A DNA stretch of 64,000 bases, from NCBI GenBank assembly GCA_017979445.1, contig CM030716.1:10663974-10727973 (forward strand). Reading direction: 5' to 3'. Below, piece by piece: positions 24,165 through 35,399 of the stretch. A program made the translations under genes and the position numbers. Origin of the DNA: Akebia trifoliata. Its lineage: Eukaryota > Streptophyta > Magnoliopsida > Ranunculales > Lardizabalaceae. The notes under the pieces were generated by a model. That model searched no databases, was not told the DNA's origin, and saw only the letters and a list, made by a program, of their open reading frames with translations. Numbering within the stretch: the stretch's first letter is position 1; each line of letters begins with the position of its first letter.

Positions 24165-24926
24165 ATATAAAGTTCAACTATCCCACGCTCGTTCGTGAGA
24201 GAGAATTGTGCAAACAAGCATGTCAGCCATTGGATGAAAATGAATCTCGATGATGCATTGTAGGGGAAAAAACAATTCTTTTTCCCAAAATCCATCATCT
24301 TCAACATATTTTTTTCCCCAGAACCCATCATCTTAGGTGTTTGAGGGCATGAAATGTGGAGAATGTTATTGCAAGGCTTGCAGATGTAGATCAAACCAAA
24401 GGGTTTTATCTTGCATCCTGAACATGAAGCCAAGTTTAGATGTATGGATCGCAGTTCAACTCATTTAAAGTTCTTTCTCTAGAAAGCACAAGGGATTTTT
24501 TTGCCTTGTAAATCTCCACCAATTCCGTCATCTACTACATGACTATTTTCACTTAGATTTTCAACCTAAGATTCTCTCCTTCAACCTTCAAACCTCAGTA
24601 GAAAGATAACATTAGGGGGGATCAATTATTGAAGATGAGGTTAGGGTGAGCAACTTGATAGACTGGTTTTTGTAGACGATTGCTTTGTGGGTAGAGGTTG
24701 TAGTCTTGTAGATGATGTCTTTAGGTAATTGTAGAAAAGTATTTCAAAGGAGATTGTGGTCAAGGGAGGTATGCCCTCAGTTTTTCTCTAATGTTTGCAA
24801 AAACGTGAGGGAATTCTCTAAATCGTAGAAAATATGTTTTTTTTTTCATCCAATGGTTGACATGCTCGTTCGCACACTTCTCTTCCCTGAATGAGTGTGA
24901 GATAGCCGGACTCATATAAATATATA
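24165..24926 (-). mobile_element. TIR element with captured DC1-domain gene fragment (Pack-type)
   Basis: Terminal inverted repeats of about 75 bp lie at 24165-24240 and 24843-24926. The shared core is GCATGTCARCCATTGGATG; a 62-bp stretch pairs at roughly 80%. Between them the minus strand encodes a DC1 (C1-like zinc) module and no transposase. The arrangement resembles Pack-MULE or similar TIR elements that carry host exons. The left TIR directly abuts the LTR end at 24159, so its outermost bases may be cut. I could not identify a target duplication. Confidence 0.6.
24320..24475 (-). pseudogene. DC1 (Cys/His-rich C1) domain gene fragment
   Basis: The minus strand reads ASCSGCKIKPFGLIYICK then PCNNILHISCPQ. 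The spacing C-x2-C-x10-C-x2-C-x4-H-x2-C is the DC1 zinc-binding pattern found in large plant families of cytosolic or nuclear proteins linked to stress signalling. In frame upstream it reads LRSIHLNL, which fits the HxLxL lead-in of DC1 modules. There is no ATG in frame, and only one of the several DC1 modules usual in the family is present. It is therefore a fragment carried inside the TIR element, not a gene. Confidence 0.6.
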
Positions 24927-27900
24927 ACAGAAGAAACACATCTGACTGTAGTATGTACGTGATATGTTTGTGGTGAAGGAGGGGTGCACTGTCTTTACTG
25001 ATAACCTTTAAAACAAAAACATACTATATCAACAAATCTTCAAGTGAATTTTGAGTAAATGATTAGGATAACGCTCTTCAGGCAAATACTCAGTTTTTAC
25101 GTACTTTTAGCACCTACTTGGTTATTTACACACTTTTCAGCACACACACATTAACACTATTTTTTTTATACATTTTCACAAACATTTCCATTCTACGGTT
25201 GGACCTGTCAGTAAATCTTGCCGACTTTGACCTTCCCTTCCAAGTAAATGAATTTCAAATAAATCTATAGTTCAAACAAAAGGGAAAATTATTTGTCTAG
25301 TTGGAAGATATTGTTCATGACAGAGTTATAGAGAAGAATAAGATTTAACTTGACTCGTCCAAGTTGAGTTGTCATGTTTCTTAGAACGAGACATATCCGT
25401 AATGATTCAAAATCGGGATATTATTGTAATCTGATAAAATATGTACACCACCAAGATTGCACACAATAGTGAAATGTGTGAAGATGAGAAGCGGAGCGAT
25501 ATTGCGGTGATGGATAAATAGAGGTTTGAAGAGATGAAAGCGAGATGGTCGGGGGTGTAGTTGACATAAAGGTATGAGAATGGCATGGATAGCGGTGCGA
25601 TTTGAGGGTAGAAAATAGCGATATTGGCAGTGGATGTGAAAATAACAGAATTAGAATTAAGAAAGAAGGAAGGCTAGATGGAGGTAATGTTGTTATTATT
25701 ATCCCATGTGTAGCAACACTCATGATCATGATCAATAATAAACACAAAATATGATGAAGAAAGCAGAAGGAAAAAAGAAGGGGAACGAGGTGGCAATACA
25801 GCTGAAAAATAGCACAATAAGTGTAAGAGGTAGCAAGAGGAAAACACGAGGTCCTTTTTTTGTTAGTAAATCAAACTGGATGTGGCAGTTGCTACTGTTA
25901 AAGGAAAACGGAAATGTGTGTGCTGGCTGTCTGGAATAGATAGATGGCATAGGAGTGGGGCATGTTGTGGCTGATGAGTTTGAGAAGATGTGGTAGCAAC
26001 TGCTGTTAAGAGAAGGTAGAAACTGCACTTATTTCATGTAGGAAGACAAGTGGCAGAAAACGATATAAGGTGGAAGAAGATGAAAGCAATATGAAATGAA
26101 TGGGAGACAAAGAGAGAGATTTGGAAGGATGGAATTGATAGCGAGTTTGAAGTGTATAATAGTCCTTGCAATCTAGTTGCAACTTTTATGAGAAGTGGAT
26201 TGTGGCCAAATGAGCATATTTAAAGCATTCAGGACCATGGCACCAAATATACATTCTCACAAAATTTGGGATTTGTTTTGATAACCAAGATATTAGTTTT
26301 GTAGCATTCCTTCAAGGGTAGCAAATGCTTGTGACCAATTCTTAAGAGATGGTAGTATTTTGGGCCAAACTCTGTTTTATTTTTTTATTGTCAGTTCTTT
26401 TTTTTTACTTAGGAAATGTGAAATTTGTAGTTGTTTTGTTGTGATTTTGGAGGAAATGGTGAGGGTTTAGCTTCGACTTCCATGTCTATTAGGCTGCTTA
26501 GCATTGTGAGATGATGACCAAGTTAAAGTTGGTCTGAAGGGCCTGTTTAGAAGCAGTGAGTGAGTTGGGGAGGAAAGATGATAATTTTTTTCTCATCTCA
26601 ATTGATTTTCCAAAAAAATATTATATGATATCCTCAAAGTGTCTCATTTTAATATTTACACCTATGAATCAGGTTTGTCCAGGAATCTATTAAAAAAGTA
26701 ATTCCTTTAAGGTGCTTGAAACACCAACAAAAACAAAGGACACAACTCAGGAGAAAATTGAACAAAAAATAACAGCAACTATGAAAATGCATAGAATAGA
26801 TTATAGATTTAAAAAAAAAAAGTGAATTTGTACAATGCAATGTAAATTTCAAGCATCATCGATGAATAAAACATGTTCTAATTATAAGACTAATGAATTA
26901 CATTTATCACAACTCTTTAACAACTCACGAGATGGGCCACCAATAAATTAGAAAGCTTCATGAGATTATCAAAATATTAAACTATGATATAGCCTAGCTA
27001 CAACAATTCAAATATTTCCCAGGCTGAATTACAAATTCTAATGTGAAATCAAATTATATTAAACTATGAGTGTGGATCGTCTATCCTCAATCTCCATCCA
27101 ACTCTTATCCATATTGATGTCCCTAGTTCAAATTGAACATATAAATTATTGTTCATCGCCTGAAATGCATGCATCATTGTTCTTATACACTTTAATGTTG
27201 TAGGGTGTATGAACCTCGTTATATACTTTAAGAGCACTTCAGTGCAATTGTTCGACATACCCAATCACTTTTTAAACCATAAAACAAGCAGATATCCAAC
27301 AGAGTTGCTCTAAAACTGATTTAAGATGTGTAAACGGCCATGTGAAAGAGATCTATAAATATAATCTCTGCTTTTTGGGGATATGGAAATTGAAACGAAT
27401 CGGGTTGACCCTTTGTTTTCCATAAACATTCGTGGCTGATCCAGAAGGATCTACATAGATAGTCTATGGTAAATTAAGCATAACTTTGTTATACGAACTC
27501 GGAATTTGACGATTCCAAAGGCGTTAGAAAGAGGACTTAGAGGGCTATGCCACCCAATGCTCAGGCGCTCATTCCATGAAGTATTTCGACATCCTTTACC
27601 CCTCTGAAATAATAGTCAAAGTTGAACTTTCTATTTATAGAATCTTTGACTGCAAATAACACTCTAATTTGATTGTGATTCTGAACTTATGGTAGAAGAG
27701 AGTTTTAACATACTTAAGATTCTTAATCCAATTAGGAAGTAATTAGAATTTTTCTATTTTTAGACTTGTTATAAATAATATTACTATTTATAGTAAGTAC
27801 GTCAATTAGAATAAAACTAAGTTTTTGTTCTTTCTTCTTTTATAATTCCGTTTGGAGATAGGGAAAAAAGTAATAAATCAATTTCAGGTTTCTCCAATTA

Positions 27901-28223
27901 TTAGGTTTTGTCCTTCATATTAGATTTGTTTGGATTAGTGGCTTCTATGGAAAGTCCTCCTCTATTGAAGGTGCCAACTAGTGACTATCAATCCCAGATG
28001 TTGTGAGGAAAAAGTTTGAGTGAATCTCAAGCACATACCCATAAAAGAAAAGGTTAATTAGGCCTATCCCCGCATAAATCGATGGTTGAGTCATCCTTGT
28101 GTATTGTGTAAGTTGATCAACATATGGCTTGATCATGGTCTTAAATAAGAGACTAACAGAAAATGGTAGCAAGAATACCCAAAGACAAGACGTCTTTAAC
28201 CCTCTTATTTGTTTAGCAAGTCG
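24927..28223. other. intergenic, no gene recognised
   Basis: The plus strand is purine-rich at 25430-26130. Its antisense ORFs (25421-26028) are Ser/Leu/Pro-rich without a domain. At about 27340-27660 a stretch with AACTTTGTTATACGAACTC and TTTATAGAATCTTTGAC resembles LTR sequence of plant retrotransposons but has no partner here. I can support nothing else. Confidence 0.5.
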
Positions 28224-28392
28224 TGCTGGGGTGACATAAGATTTACTGTGATTCTCACAATTCTGATGCGGAGATGCATACATAACCGTAGATGGTTTTT
28301 ACTCGTATCACGAGGAAACACATCTATGGTTATGTGCACATCCCACATCAGACTTGTGAGAATCACATTGAATACCCTATGTCATTCCAGCA
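28224..28392. mobile_element. core-hairpin foldback element, copy 1
   Basis: This is a near-complete palindrome of about 169 bp. The left arm TGCTGGGGTGACATAAG..TGTGATTCTCACAA pairs with TTGTGAGAATCACA..CTATGTCATTCCAGCA. The centre is ATAACCGTAGATGG, loop ACTCGTATCACGAG, then CATCTATGGTTAT. It is closely related to the copy at 37789-37957. Flanks TTATTTGTTTAGCA and TTATTTAGCA may be remnants of a target duplication. No ORF. Confidence 0.75.
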
Positions 28393-28419
28393 TTTTCCTT
28401 ATTTAGCAGAGTTACAAGG

Positions 28420-29280
28420 TAAGAAATATATTTAATTATTTTCTTCTATCTAAGAAGACAAAAAATAGAGAAAATCAAGTTGTTATATAGTTAGGTGAAG
28501 TTTATGGGTATTGATATTATAGATCTGATTTCATAACCTTCTTGTCTTGAAGATAATCCTGATTTATGATTCTTGGATGATAATCATTATTAGGAACCTT
28601 AACAGGGTATTTATCCACATTACATCAAACAAGTTATGTATAAAGAATTTTATAATTATGAATAATTCCTAAGATAGAATATCTTAATTGACATTGTTAA
28701 AAATTTCTTTCTCCATAAAAACTTTCCTTTTGTAATGAGATACAAGCCTACCCTATCCTAGTAGTAATACAAACATCTTTATCAATGAAAAAAAAAAAGC
28801 CCTAATGACCAAAGTTTGAATGCAGGATTTTTGGTGAAAAAAGTAACCAAAAGACAAATATCTAAATCATCCCAAAAATAAAATGTAAAAAAGAAAGATA
28901 AATCAAAATAATCATAAAAGATCATAGGATCAATCCAGAAATTAGGGTTTTATATAGTCGATTCAAATATTTGAAGCTGAGTCAATTTCTTTATATTGCT
29001 CTATCTAAGATTTCTATAAATTTTACTGAAAATTCGAATTTGAACTTAGTGAAGGAAGAATTGAACTCACTGAAGCCTTTTATGAGTTTCTTTGATCTTT
29101 GAAGCTTCGAATGCAAACCTCCCGTATCTACCATTTTCATCTGCAAAAGTTACAAAACTTAATTAACGAGATTTTAAGTTCGAGAGCTCAAAACAAAAGA
29201 GAATAGATTGTTGAAGATTCTATTTATTTCGTGTTTCAAATTGAGAGAGAGATGGTCGATTCGAGAAGGAAACAATCGAA
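28420..29280. other. intergenic, no gene recognised
   Basis: AT-rich. A 49-codon minus-strand reading frame (about 28994-29140) preceded by TTTTGCAG could be an exon of an unknown gene, but it matches no domain I recognise. It is not annotated as coding. Confidence 0.4.
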
Positions 29281-29354
29281 ATTGATTTTCCAAAGATTTG
29301 TCACTAAATGTTGTTAGTACAACACCAATAGCCGCTATATTTCATTCGTCACTA

Positions 29355-30460
29355 GGTGCTGTTTGTTAAACTGAAAAAAATAAGTGCTGAATAGCATTAA
29401 GCACTGAAAATTATAAGCTTTGAATTTAAGTGCTGAAAAAGTTATTTGTTTAGATGCTGAATCATATTTGTAACACATTGCTGAAGCTGGAAAATTGTCT
29501 TTGTTACCCTTACAATCATATTATGCATTGTTCGTATGTTTCAAATGCCTATTTCTTATCAAACACAATAAAATATATTATTTCTTATAAAATTAAAATA
29601 CAATTTATTTTTAAATAATAAATAATACTAAAATCTTCAATTTATAAATAATAATTTCTATTTATAAAAGCCCACAAATTTCAAATTAAAAATAATAATG
29701 CCATACAAGTCACCAAAATTTGAAGTCAACATTAAAATAACGTAATTTGGATGAATAATTTTCGATGGAAATGAAGGATGTGTAATTATAAAAGCACCTT
29801 ATGAATTAATAAGGGCAACCCACATCATAACCAATTATTTTTTGTTTTATATGGGTTAGAGTTTTTGGAATGAGCAAAATTTTAGTGAGGATGGTCTATA
29901 TAGTCTAGAGATCACCCTCACCAAAAATCAGCCCATTTTGAAACTTCTAACTCGTCAAAAATAGTTTTCAAAAAAAAAAAAAAGGGAACGATTTACAGTT
30001 CTTGAACTTGTTTTGATAGGGTTAGAAATTTTAGGATGTGTTGATTTTTGGTGAGGATGATCTCCTCATTGTAGAGATCATCCACATCAAAAATCAACTT
30101 ATTCGAAAACTTTTAACTCATATAAGACAAAATAATTTAGCCATGGTGTAGGTTTATTAATTTGTGGGGTGCTTATATACTTATCCATGGGATATAAGAG
30201 GTAATAACCTTTTAAGAATAAGGGCATACTTGTTCAAGTTCAAAAAAACAAAAGGCATACTTGTTCATGTCGAAAAAAACGAAGTGTTTATCGCTTTAGC
30301 ACTTTTTTTCAGTATCAAAATAGTGTTGAATTTTTTTCACTTATTTTCAACAATAATCGTTGAAAATATAGAGTAAACAAACGCACTATTTTGACAAAAA
30401 GTGCTAAATTTAATTTTTTTCAGCAATAAACGTTGAAAAATAGTGCAAACAAACACTGCC
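29355..30460. mobile_element. Tourist/PIF-Harbinger-like MITE nested in the CACTA element
   Basis: The ends are GGTGCTGTTTGTT (29355) and AACAAACACTGCC (to 30460), imperfect complements typical of Tourist-like elements (G-G-x-x-x-TGTTTG). Removing the element restores GTCACTAAATGT, which matches neighbouring CACTA repeat units such as 29292. This fixes both boundaries to within the TA/TAA target. Inner arms with AAGTGCTGAA and TTTTTCAACGTTTATTGC also pair loosely. A further palindromic element is nested at 29788-30177. Confidence 0.65.
29788..30177. mobile_element. paired-palindrome element (family P) nested at third level
   Basis: Outer arms ATAAAAGCACC..AATTAATAA (29788) and the complement at about 30150-30177 enclose two palindromes, 29852-29953 and 30019-30120. 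Each starts near GGGTTAGA and contains TTTTTGGTGAGGATGATC and its complement. It sits within the Tourist-like element, giving a three-level nest. Confidence 0.55.
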
Positions 30461-31237
30461 TAAATGTCGTTAGTATAACACCAATAATAATAATATTTTA
30501 TTTTTGACACTAAATGTTGTTAGAATAATATCTATAGCCGCTACATTTGAACTATCAGTAAATGTTATTAATATAACACCTATAACTGTTTCATTTGAGT
30601 TGTCACTAAACATTATTAGTATAACATTTGTAGTGATAATAATTTATTTTTGTCATTAAAACTTATTATTTAGTGGCAACATATACATTGTGGCTAAAAA
30701 TATATTTTTAGTGACAAAATATAATTATAATTAATGACCGATTAGTGACAAAAAATATATTATTACTATATTTGAGTTGTCACAAAATATTATTAGTATA
30801 ACACCTATAGTGACAATATTTTATTTTTGTCACTAAAAATTACTATTTAGTGGAAATATATACATTGTGGTTAAAAATATATTTTTAGTGACAAAATATA
30901 ATTGTAATTAATGACCAATCATTAGTGACAAAAATTATATTTCTACTAAAATCTTCAACCTTTAGTGACACAAAATATAAGTCATTACTAAATATCTTGA
31001 TGTGGCCACCTTCAAGAGTGATAAAATTTACATTCATGATATTAGTGGTGCATACTTTTGAGTTGTCACTAAATGTTGATGCTATAATATTTTTTATGGT
31101 AACATATTAATTTAGCCACTAAAAATTATTTTTTAATGATAATATATAAATCGTGGCTAAAAAACTCATCACTAAAAGTCAATTTTCTTGTAGTGGCTTG
31201 AGGCTAGTATTTTCCATTTTTTTGGGGGTGTGAGGTG

Positions 31238-32511
31238 TGATAAGGTCCCAATTATTCGATTTTGGGACCGTAATTGCATTAAGATTACCATTGCATAAAT
31301 GTTAGTTCCTTTAAATAATTGCAAAATTATTTTATTTATCCAAATTAATAAAGCTAATGATATATTAGTGTTAATTGTAGCGCACGTGGAAGCCAACAAA
31401 TCACGAAACAATTACGGTTACAATACACGAGTCGAAGGGAAGTTTCCAGAAAAATCTCGGTCGATTTGGGCGCCACGTCACCGCGCCGCGGCTAGGCATG
31501 ACCGCGCCGCGGTCATCTCGAGGAATTTGTCTTCGAGATTTTTACAGAAACTTCTAGAAGCTTCGGTGGTTGTAACTGATTGGGTAGTTCGAAGCAAATC
31601 ATCCGAAAAGTTGACCCGATTACCCGAATACAAATGTTATAAATTGGGGGCTCTTCTCTTCTTCTCTTGTTCCATAAGTTTTGATTTTTTCTTCTTTTAA
31701 TTTTCTGTAATTTTTCCTTTTGGTGAGATCTTGAGTGTAGTGAGAACATCAAGAGTAAGCCATTGGCTCTATTGTAACTTTATTTTGGAGATCCATTCAA
31801 GAAGGAATCAAGTTGCATCTTCATCTTCTTCTCCTATCTTCTCTTTTCTTTTATTATTTTCTACAACTATAACCCTTGCAATGAGTGGCTAGAATCTCCT
31901 TAGAGAGTTCAATAATGCCAGAGCAAGTCCATCCATTTAATGTAGTTTAAATTCATTATTTTTGCTTGTCTTGTTAATCATTCTATAAATTCTCCTTTGA
32001 TTAGATTCCTTAGCTTATGTTTATGATTCAAGCTTTGATAGCCATTACTTAGATAAGTTCAAGAATGGCTATGCTCTGTGAAGAATTGAAATATAGGTTA
32101 AGCAATCTTAATTAAATCAGTATTTCATGAATGATCCTTAGTTACATTCAATGATTAAACGGCTCCACTTTCCGATCCATGAGCAATGACTTGCTACATG
32201 GATTGAGTTAGATTCAAATTTAATTTACATTATGGATGGTTTGTGAAGGCTACATTGAACTCTCTAATCTCCCTTTCTTTTATCTTCAACCTCTAGTTTC
32301 TGTTTTAAATAGAATTGCAAGTTTATTTCCATCTTATTTGTGCAACAAATCAGTTTTGTTTTTAAATCAATCTGTTTCAAAGCTTTGTTTTGGTTTCTAA
32401 TCGAATGAATATTTGAATCTTCGTTGTCCCTGTGGAACGAATTCGACTTACCCAAAGTCCATTTCTTAATCTTAATCTCTGCATCTCTTTTGCAAGCTTT
32501 ACACTCGATCA
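31238..32511 (+). mobile_element. solo LTR (Ty3/Gypsy), 1274 bp, with target duplication
   Basis: The sequence begins TGATAAGGTCCC and ends CACTCGATCA. It is flanked by AGGTG on both sides (31233-31237 and 32512-32516). A TATA box TATAAAT lies at 31638-31644, followed by a CTTCTTCTC-rich leader. Near the end CGTTGTCCCTGTGGAACGAA is typical of U5 in plant Gypsy LTRs. No internal region is present. The homologous intron of the intact paralog (51257-51360) reads straight through as GTGTGAGGTGGATATG, an independent view of the empty site. A GC-rich ACCGCGCCGCGG motif occurs twice at about 31480-31515. Confidence 0.85.
31638..31644 (+). promoter_or_regulatory. TATA box of the solo LTR
   Basis: TATAAAT within GTTATAAATTGGGGG, 400 bp into the LTR and just before a CT-rich stretch. 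The plus orientation would drive transcription toward the dioxygenase pseudogene. Confidence 0.45.
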
Positions 32512-33148
32512 AGGTGCATAGGAGCAAACCAAGTAATAAGAAGTATCATTGTAATACGTAGTATGCACGAGGTCCCTGTGATGCTTTTGTGAACAAATAG
32601 AAGTCACAATTATCTTTTTATAGTAAAATTTAATTAATAAAACCTTTTTGAAACTAATGCTGCAAAAAATCTGAGCATTTTCCAAAACCCAAATTCGTTG
32701 CTAGCTTCTATGCCAACGGTCCAAAGCAACAATAGCATTTTGTGGCAAGCTCAATCCCAACCACCTTAGAGACATGGATTGTGCCAAGGGACATACAATT
32801 CTCTCTCACTACTGTCCAACGTTCCCTGAACCAGAACTTACGCTATGTATTAGCAAGCATTCAAACAATGATTTTCTTACCATCCTTCTACAAGATCACA
32901 TTGGTGGCTCCAAATTCTTCATCAAAATCAATGGATAGATGTCCCTACAATACATGGAGCTCTAGTAGTAAACGTTTGAGATGTTTTATAGGTAAGTCTA
33001 TGCTACACTAAACTTAGTCTATATTAATCACATTTTATTGACTTGATAATTTGTCCAACTTGAATTATTTTGGGAAAATGATTCCAAAGAACCATTTTTA
33101 GAAGATATGTACGAAAAGTCTACCCATAAAGAATATGGGTACTCACTT

Positions 33149-33236
33149 AATTTAAAAAAAATATTTTAAAAAGTCTTCCAGACATTAATATGGGTACTAG
33201 TGTATGAAAGACTTTTTAAAATATTTTTTTTAAATT
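33149..33236. repeat. perfect 29-bp inverted repeat
   Basis: Bases 33149-33177 are the exact reverse complement of 33208-33236 (AATTTAAAAAAAATATTTTA..). The direct repeat AATATGGGTACT occurs both beside and between the arms (33132 and 33188). It lies in intron 2 of the pseudogene. Confidence 0.8.
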
Positions 33237-33549
33237 ACCTGTATTGCCATTTCAACAAAAATTTCGCCCTTCATAAATCTCTTTATCCTAATTTTGGAGA
33301 TATGCCTCAAACGTTTATGTCACAAGATGAATGAATTTTTATTCGAATACAAGGTAACTAAAGACTGAACATAATCATAATTAAAATTAATTTTATATAA
33401 ATCATCAAATAATATCTTAGATTCAACTAAAATTACATGTAAAAACAATTTTATTTGTTCACTTTCAAAACAAGCCGAATAACCTAAACAATGTAAAAAG
33501 AAGTCAAACTCCAAAAGTGTAAGGAATTCGTGACTTGTTTGAGAGGTGA

Positions 33550-33960
33550 ACCTCCCATGTTTTGAGAATATTTTCCTATGTTTTAATATTTATGACATGC
33601 TCCTTGACCTTGGTCATTGCTTATTAAATAATCTATATGACCAAAAAGCCCTTATTTTTTTCCTTCCCAAAACTAGCCATCTTTACACTCTTAGATGATT
33701 CGATTAAGCAAGTTTTCAAGTTGTTTCTATTTGATGTACATCCTCCAAGTTGAGTTTCAAAACTACATTTCAAATATTTAAATTTCTTTTTAACATTTGA
33801 TTGTGATGATGATCATCGTTATTATCCTAGTTTTGGAAAAAAAAATGATTTTTTTGGTCATGTAGAACATTTTCATTAATTTATAGTAGATGACAAAGGT
33901 CAAGGGACATGTCATCAATTTTAAAAAATTGGGGTATGTCAAACATTCATTTGGGTCAAC
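33550..33960. mobile_element. TIR-like foldback element, family C copy 2
   Basis: The left ATGACATGCTCCTTGACC (about 33592) pairs with the right GGTCAAGGGACATGTCATC (about 33899). The outer TTTGAGAATATTTTCC pairs loosely with the right flank. Same family as 8680-9375. It enlarges intron 2 of the pseudogene relative to the 0.38-0.44 kb introns of the intact paralogs. Confidence 0.5.
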
Positions 33961-34775
33961 TCTTGAAGTTAAAAGAACAATGATTTTTTATTTTCTTTAG
34001 TTGATGAAGGGTAGTTCAGGTATTTTCTCGAAAAAGTACTGGTCAGATTAAAATTTTATAAAACAAGGTTTAAATGGTCCTTTTTTTTTTTTTTGATAAT
34101 CAACCATCCCGATAGACAACAGATAGAGCCTGTATTTGGACTTTGCCCAGTCCATAGACCATGGTCTTGTCCAAGCACTATTCCTGGGGATCGTGCAATG
34201 CTGGCACATCACACACACCAAGTTAGGGTGTGCCCTCACGGGTGGCCCGTGAGAAATTAATGCTCTCTTATTTTATATAGTTCTTATATTGAAAATACTA
34301 TTATCACTCTGATGATTATGGCAGTAAGGCTATTCAGATGGAGTAACCATTATAACTAGTCACCCGTGTATGTAATTTTTTTTCCAGAGCATGATTATAA
34401 CGATTGAAATACGATGAGGCACGATTCTTTATTGATGATGTTTTCACATCTCATGAAGGAAAGTTTAATTATGAAAGCATTACATTTAATTAATTATAAT
34501 TTTTTCTCTATTTAAATTATTTTATTTATTGTATTGTTGTCAATGACAGACTTAAAAACATTGAACATAGAGTACACGCCCACCCCAAGCCCAAGAATTT
34601 CTGTGGCATGCTTTTTCTACAACCATCATTTATCCATAAAGATGCCCCCATCAAGGAGTTGTTATCAAAAGAAAATCCTCCCTTATATAAAGAAATCACT
34701 GTGAAAGAATTCATTGAATGCTACAGTGCAAAAGGACATGAGGGGAACTCTACTTTGCCGTATTTCAAGTTGTGA

Positions 34776-35116
34776 TGTTGATAAGATAACTATGAGTACA
34801 TAGAAGATGATTCATCGTTGTTGTTTGAATGTTTTGGATCTATTGATCTTCACCTTTTCTTCATTAAAAAAGATTGTACACTATACTTGTTTATGTTTAG
34901 GTTCAATTTGCATTAGTTTTGGGTTATTTATGTTTAAACACTATGTCGCTATGTTCTATTCAAATAGATTTTTTAATGCAACTTAACACATCATAATGTT
35001 GAGAGGATCATTTGAACATAACAAACTGGCTAAGGCATTTACTCTAGTAGTAATTGGTGGACAATATTTACAAAACGTGGGACTATCAGCGTCTTTGATT
35101 GAATAAAGGAATTAAA
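34776..35116. other. 3' flank homologous between tandem dioxygenase copies
   Basis: This is homologous to the 3' flanks 40106-40400 and 52627-52880: shared GTGATGTTGGTAAG-like start, CATTTACGTTTGTTTTGGG and TTGAGAGGATCATTTGAAC. It marks the extent of the tandem duplication unit. No gene. Confidence 0.7.
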
Positions 35117-35266
35117 ATGCTGAAATGACATTGAAATTTACATTATTTTATACATTGCTGATGTGGAGGTGCCCACGGAACCATTGATGAAAGCATTTAT
35201 GGTTCCGTACACACATCCACGTCAGCAATATGTGAAACCATATAAATTTCAATGTCACTCTAGCAC
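35117..35266. mobile_element. core-hairpin foldback element, copy 2
   Basis: The left arm ATGCTGAAATGACATTGAAA and GCTGATGTGGAGGTGCCCAC pair with GTGTGTACACATCCACGTCAGC-type sequence on the right and AATGTCACTCTAGCAC. The centre is GGAACCATTGATG and CATTTATGGTTCC with a shortened loop. The outer end RTGCTGRRRTGACAT is shared with copies 1 and 4. Confidence 0.65.
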
Positions 35267-35399
35267 AACTCTTTAATAAAATAAAAAGAGTTGTTTTTTT
35301 CTCAAAAACCTCTTACTTGTTAGTCCTACACACATGCATCTATTTTGACGTGGGCATGATACATTGCCTTAGATTTTAGGGGTAATTTTTGAAAACAAG

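Larger units (their letters stand above)
29280..31196 (-). mobile_element. CACTA (En/Spm) transposon end with subterminal repeats, interrupted
   Basis: At 31183-31196 the plus strand reads TTTTCTTGTAGTG, i.e. CACTACAAGAAAA inward on the minus strand, the canonical plant CACTA terminus. Inward lie many copies of the subterminal motif GTCACTAAA / TTTAGTGACAAAA, with unit-length repeats near 29290, 30470, 30540, 30600, 30780 and 31060. No transposase ORF is visible, and the other end is not found. A Tourist-like element interrupts it at 29355-30460. The terminus directly abuts sequence homologous to dioxygenase intron 1. Confidence 0.75.
32700..34775 (+). pseudogene. 2-oxoglutarate/Fe(II) dioxygenase pseudogene (tandem paralog)
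   Basis: Exon 2 survives from 32747 ([14 protein letters not shown]) to about 32991. Its first 60-70 bases are deleted together with the upstream intron end. Within it the iron-binding H-x-D is changed to H-S-N, a 1-bp loss after DHIGG shifts the frame, and stops follow. Exon 3 (34537-34775) has lost its acceptor and first codons by an 18-bp deletion, has another shift near the R-x-S region, and still ends in FKL-stop. No exon 1 is found; a CACTA end and a solo LTR occupy that side. It is homologous to 36803-40105 and 48956-52626, including intron and 3' flank. Confidence 0.85.

Noticed and set aside
25421..26028. Two minus-strand reading frames of about 100 codons
   Set aside because: Ser/Leu/Pro-rich translation of purine-rich DNA. 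No domain, start context or splice support.
27340..27660. Possible solo LTR
   Set aside because: Some phrases resemble plant LTRs, but no TG..CA ends with a matching target duplication could be fixed.
28994..29140. 49-codon minus-strand frame after a TTTTGCAG
   Set aside because: It could be an exon, but I recognise no homology and no adjoining exon, so it is not annotated as a gene.
31299..31700. 133-codon plus-strand frame
   Set aside because: It lies wholly inside the solo LTR, in the U3/R region around its TATA box.
34045..34260. GC-richer stretch with CCCAGTCCATAGACCATGG and tandem CAC near 34210
   Set aside because: It looks like a fragment of a dispersed repeat in the pseudogene intron, but no partner, ends or domain are visible in the window.
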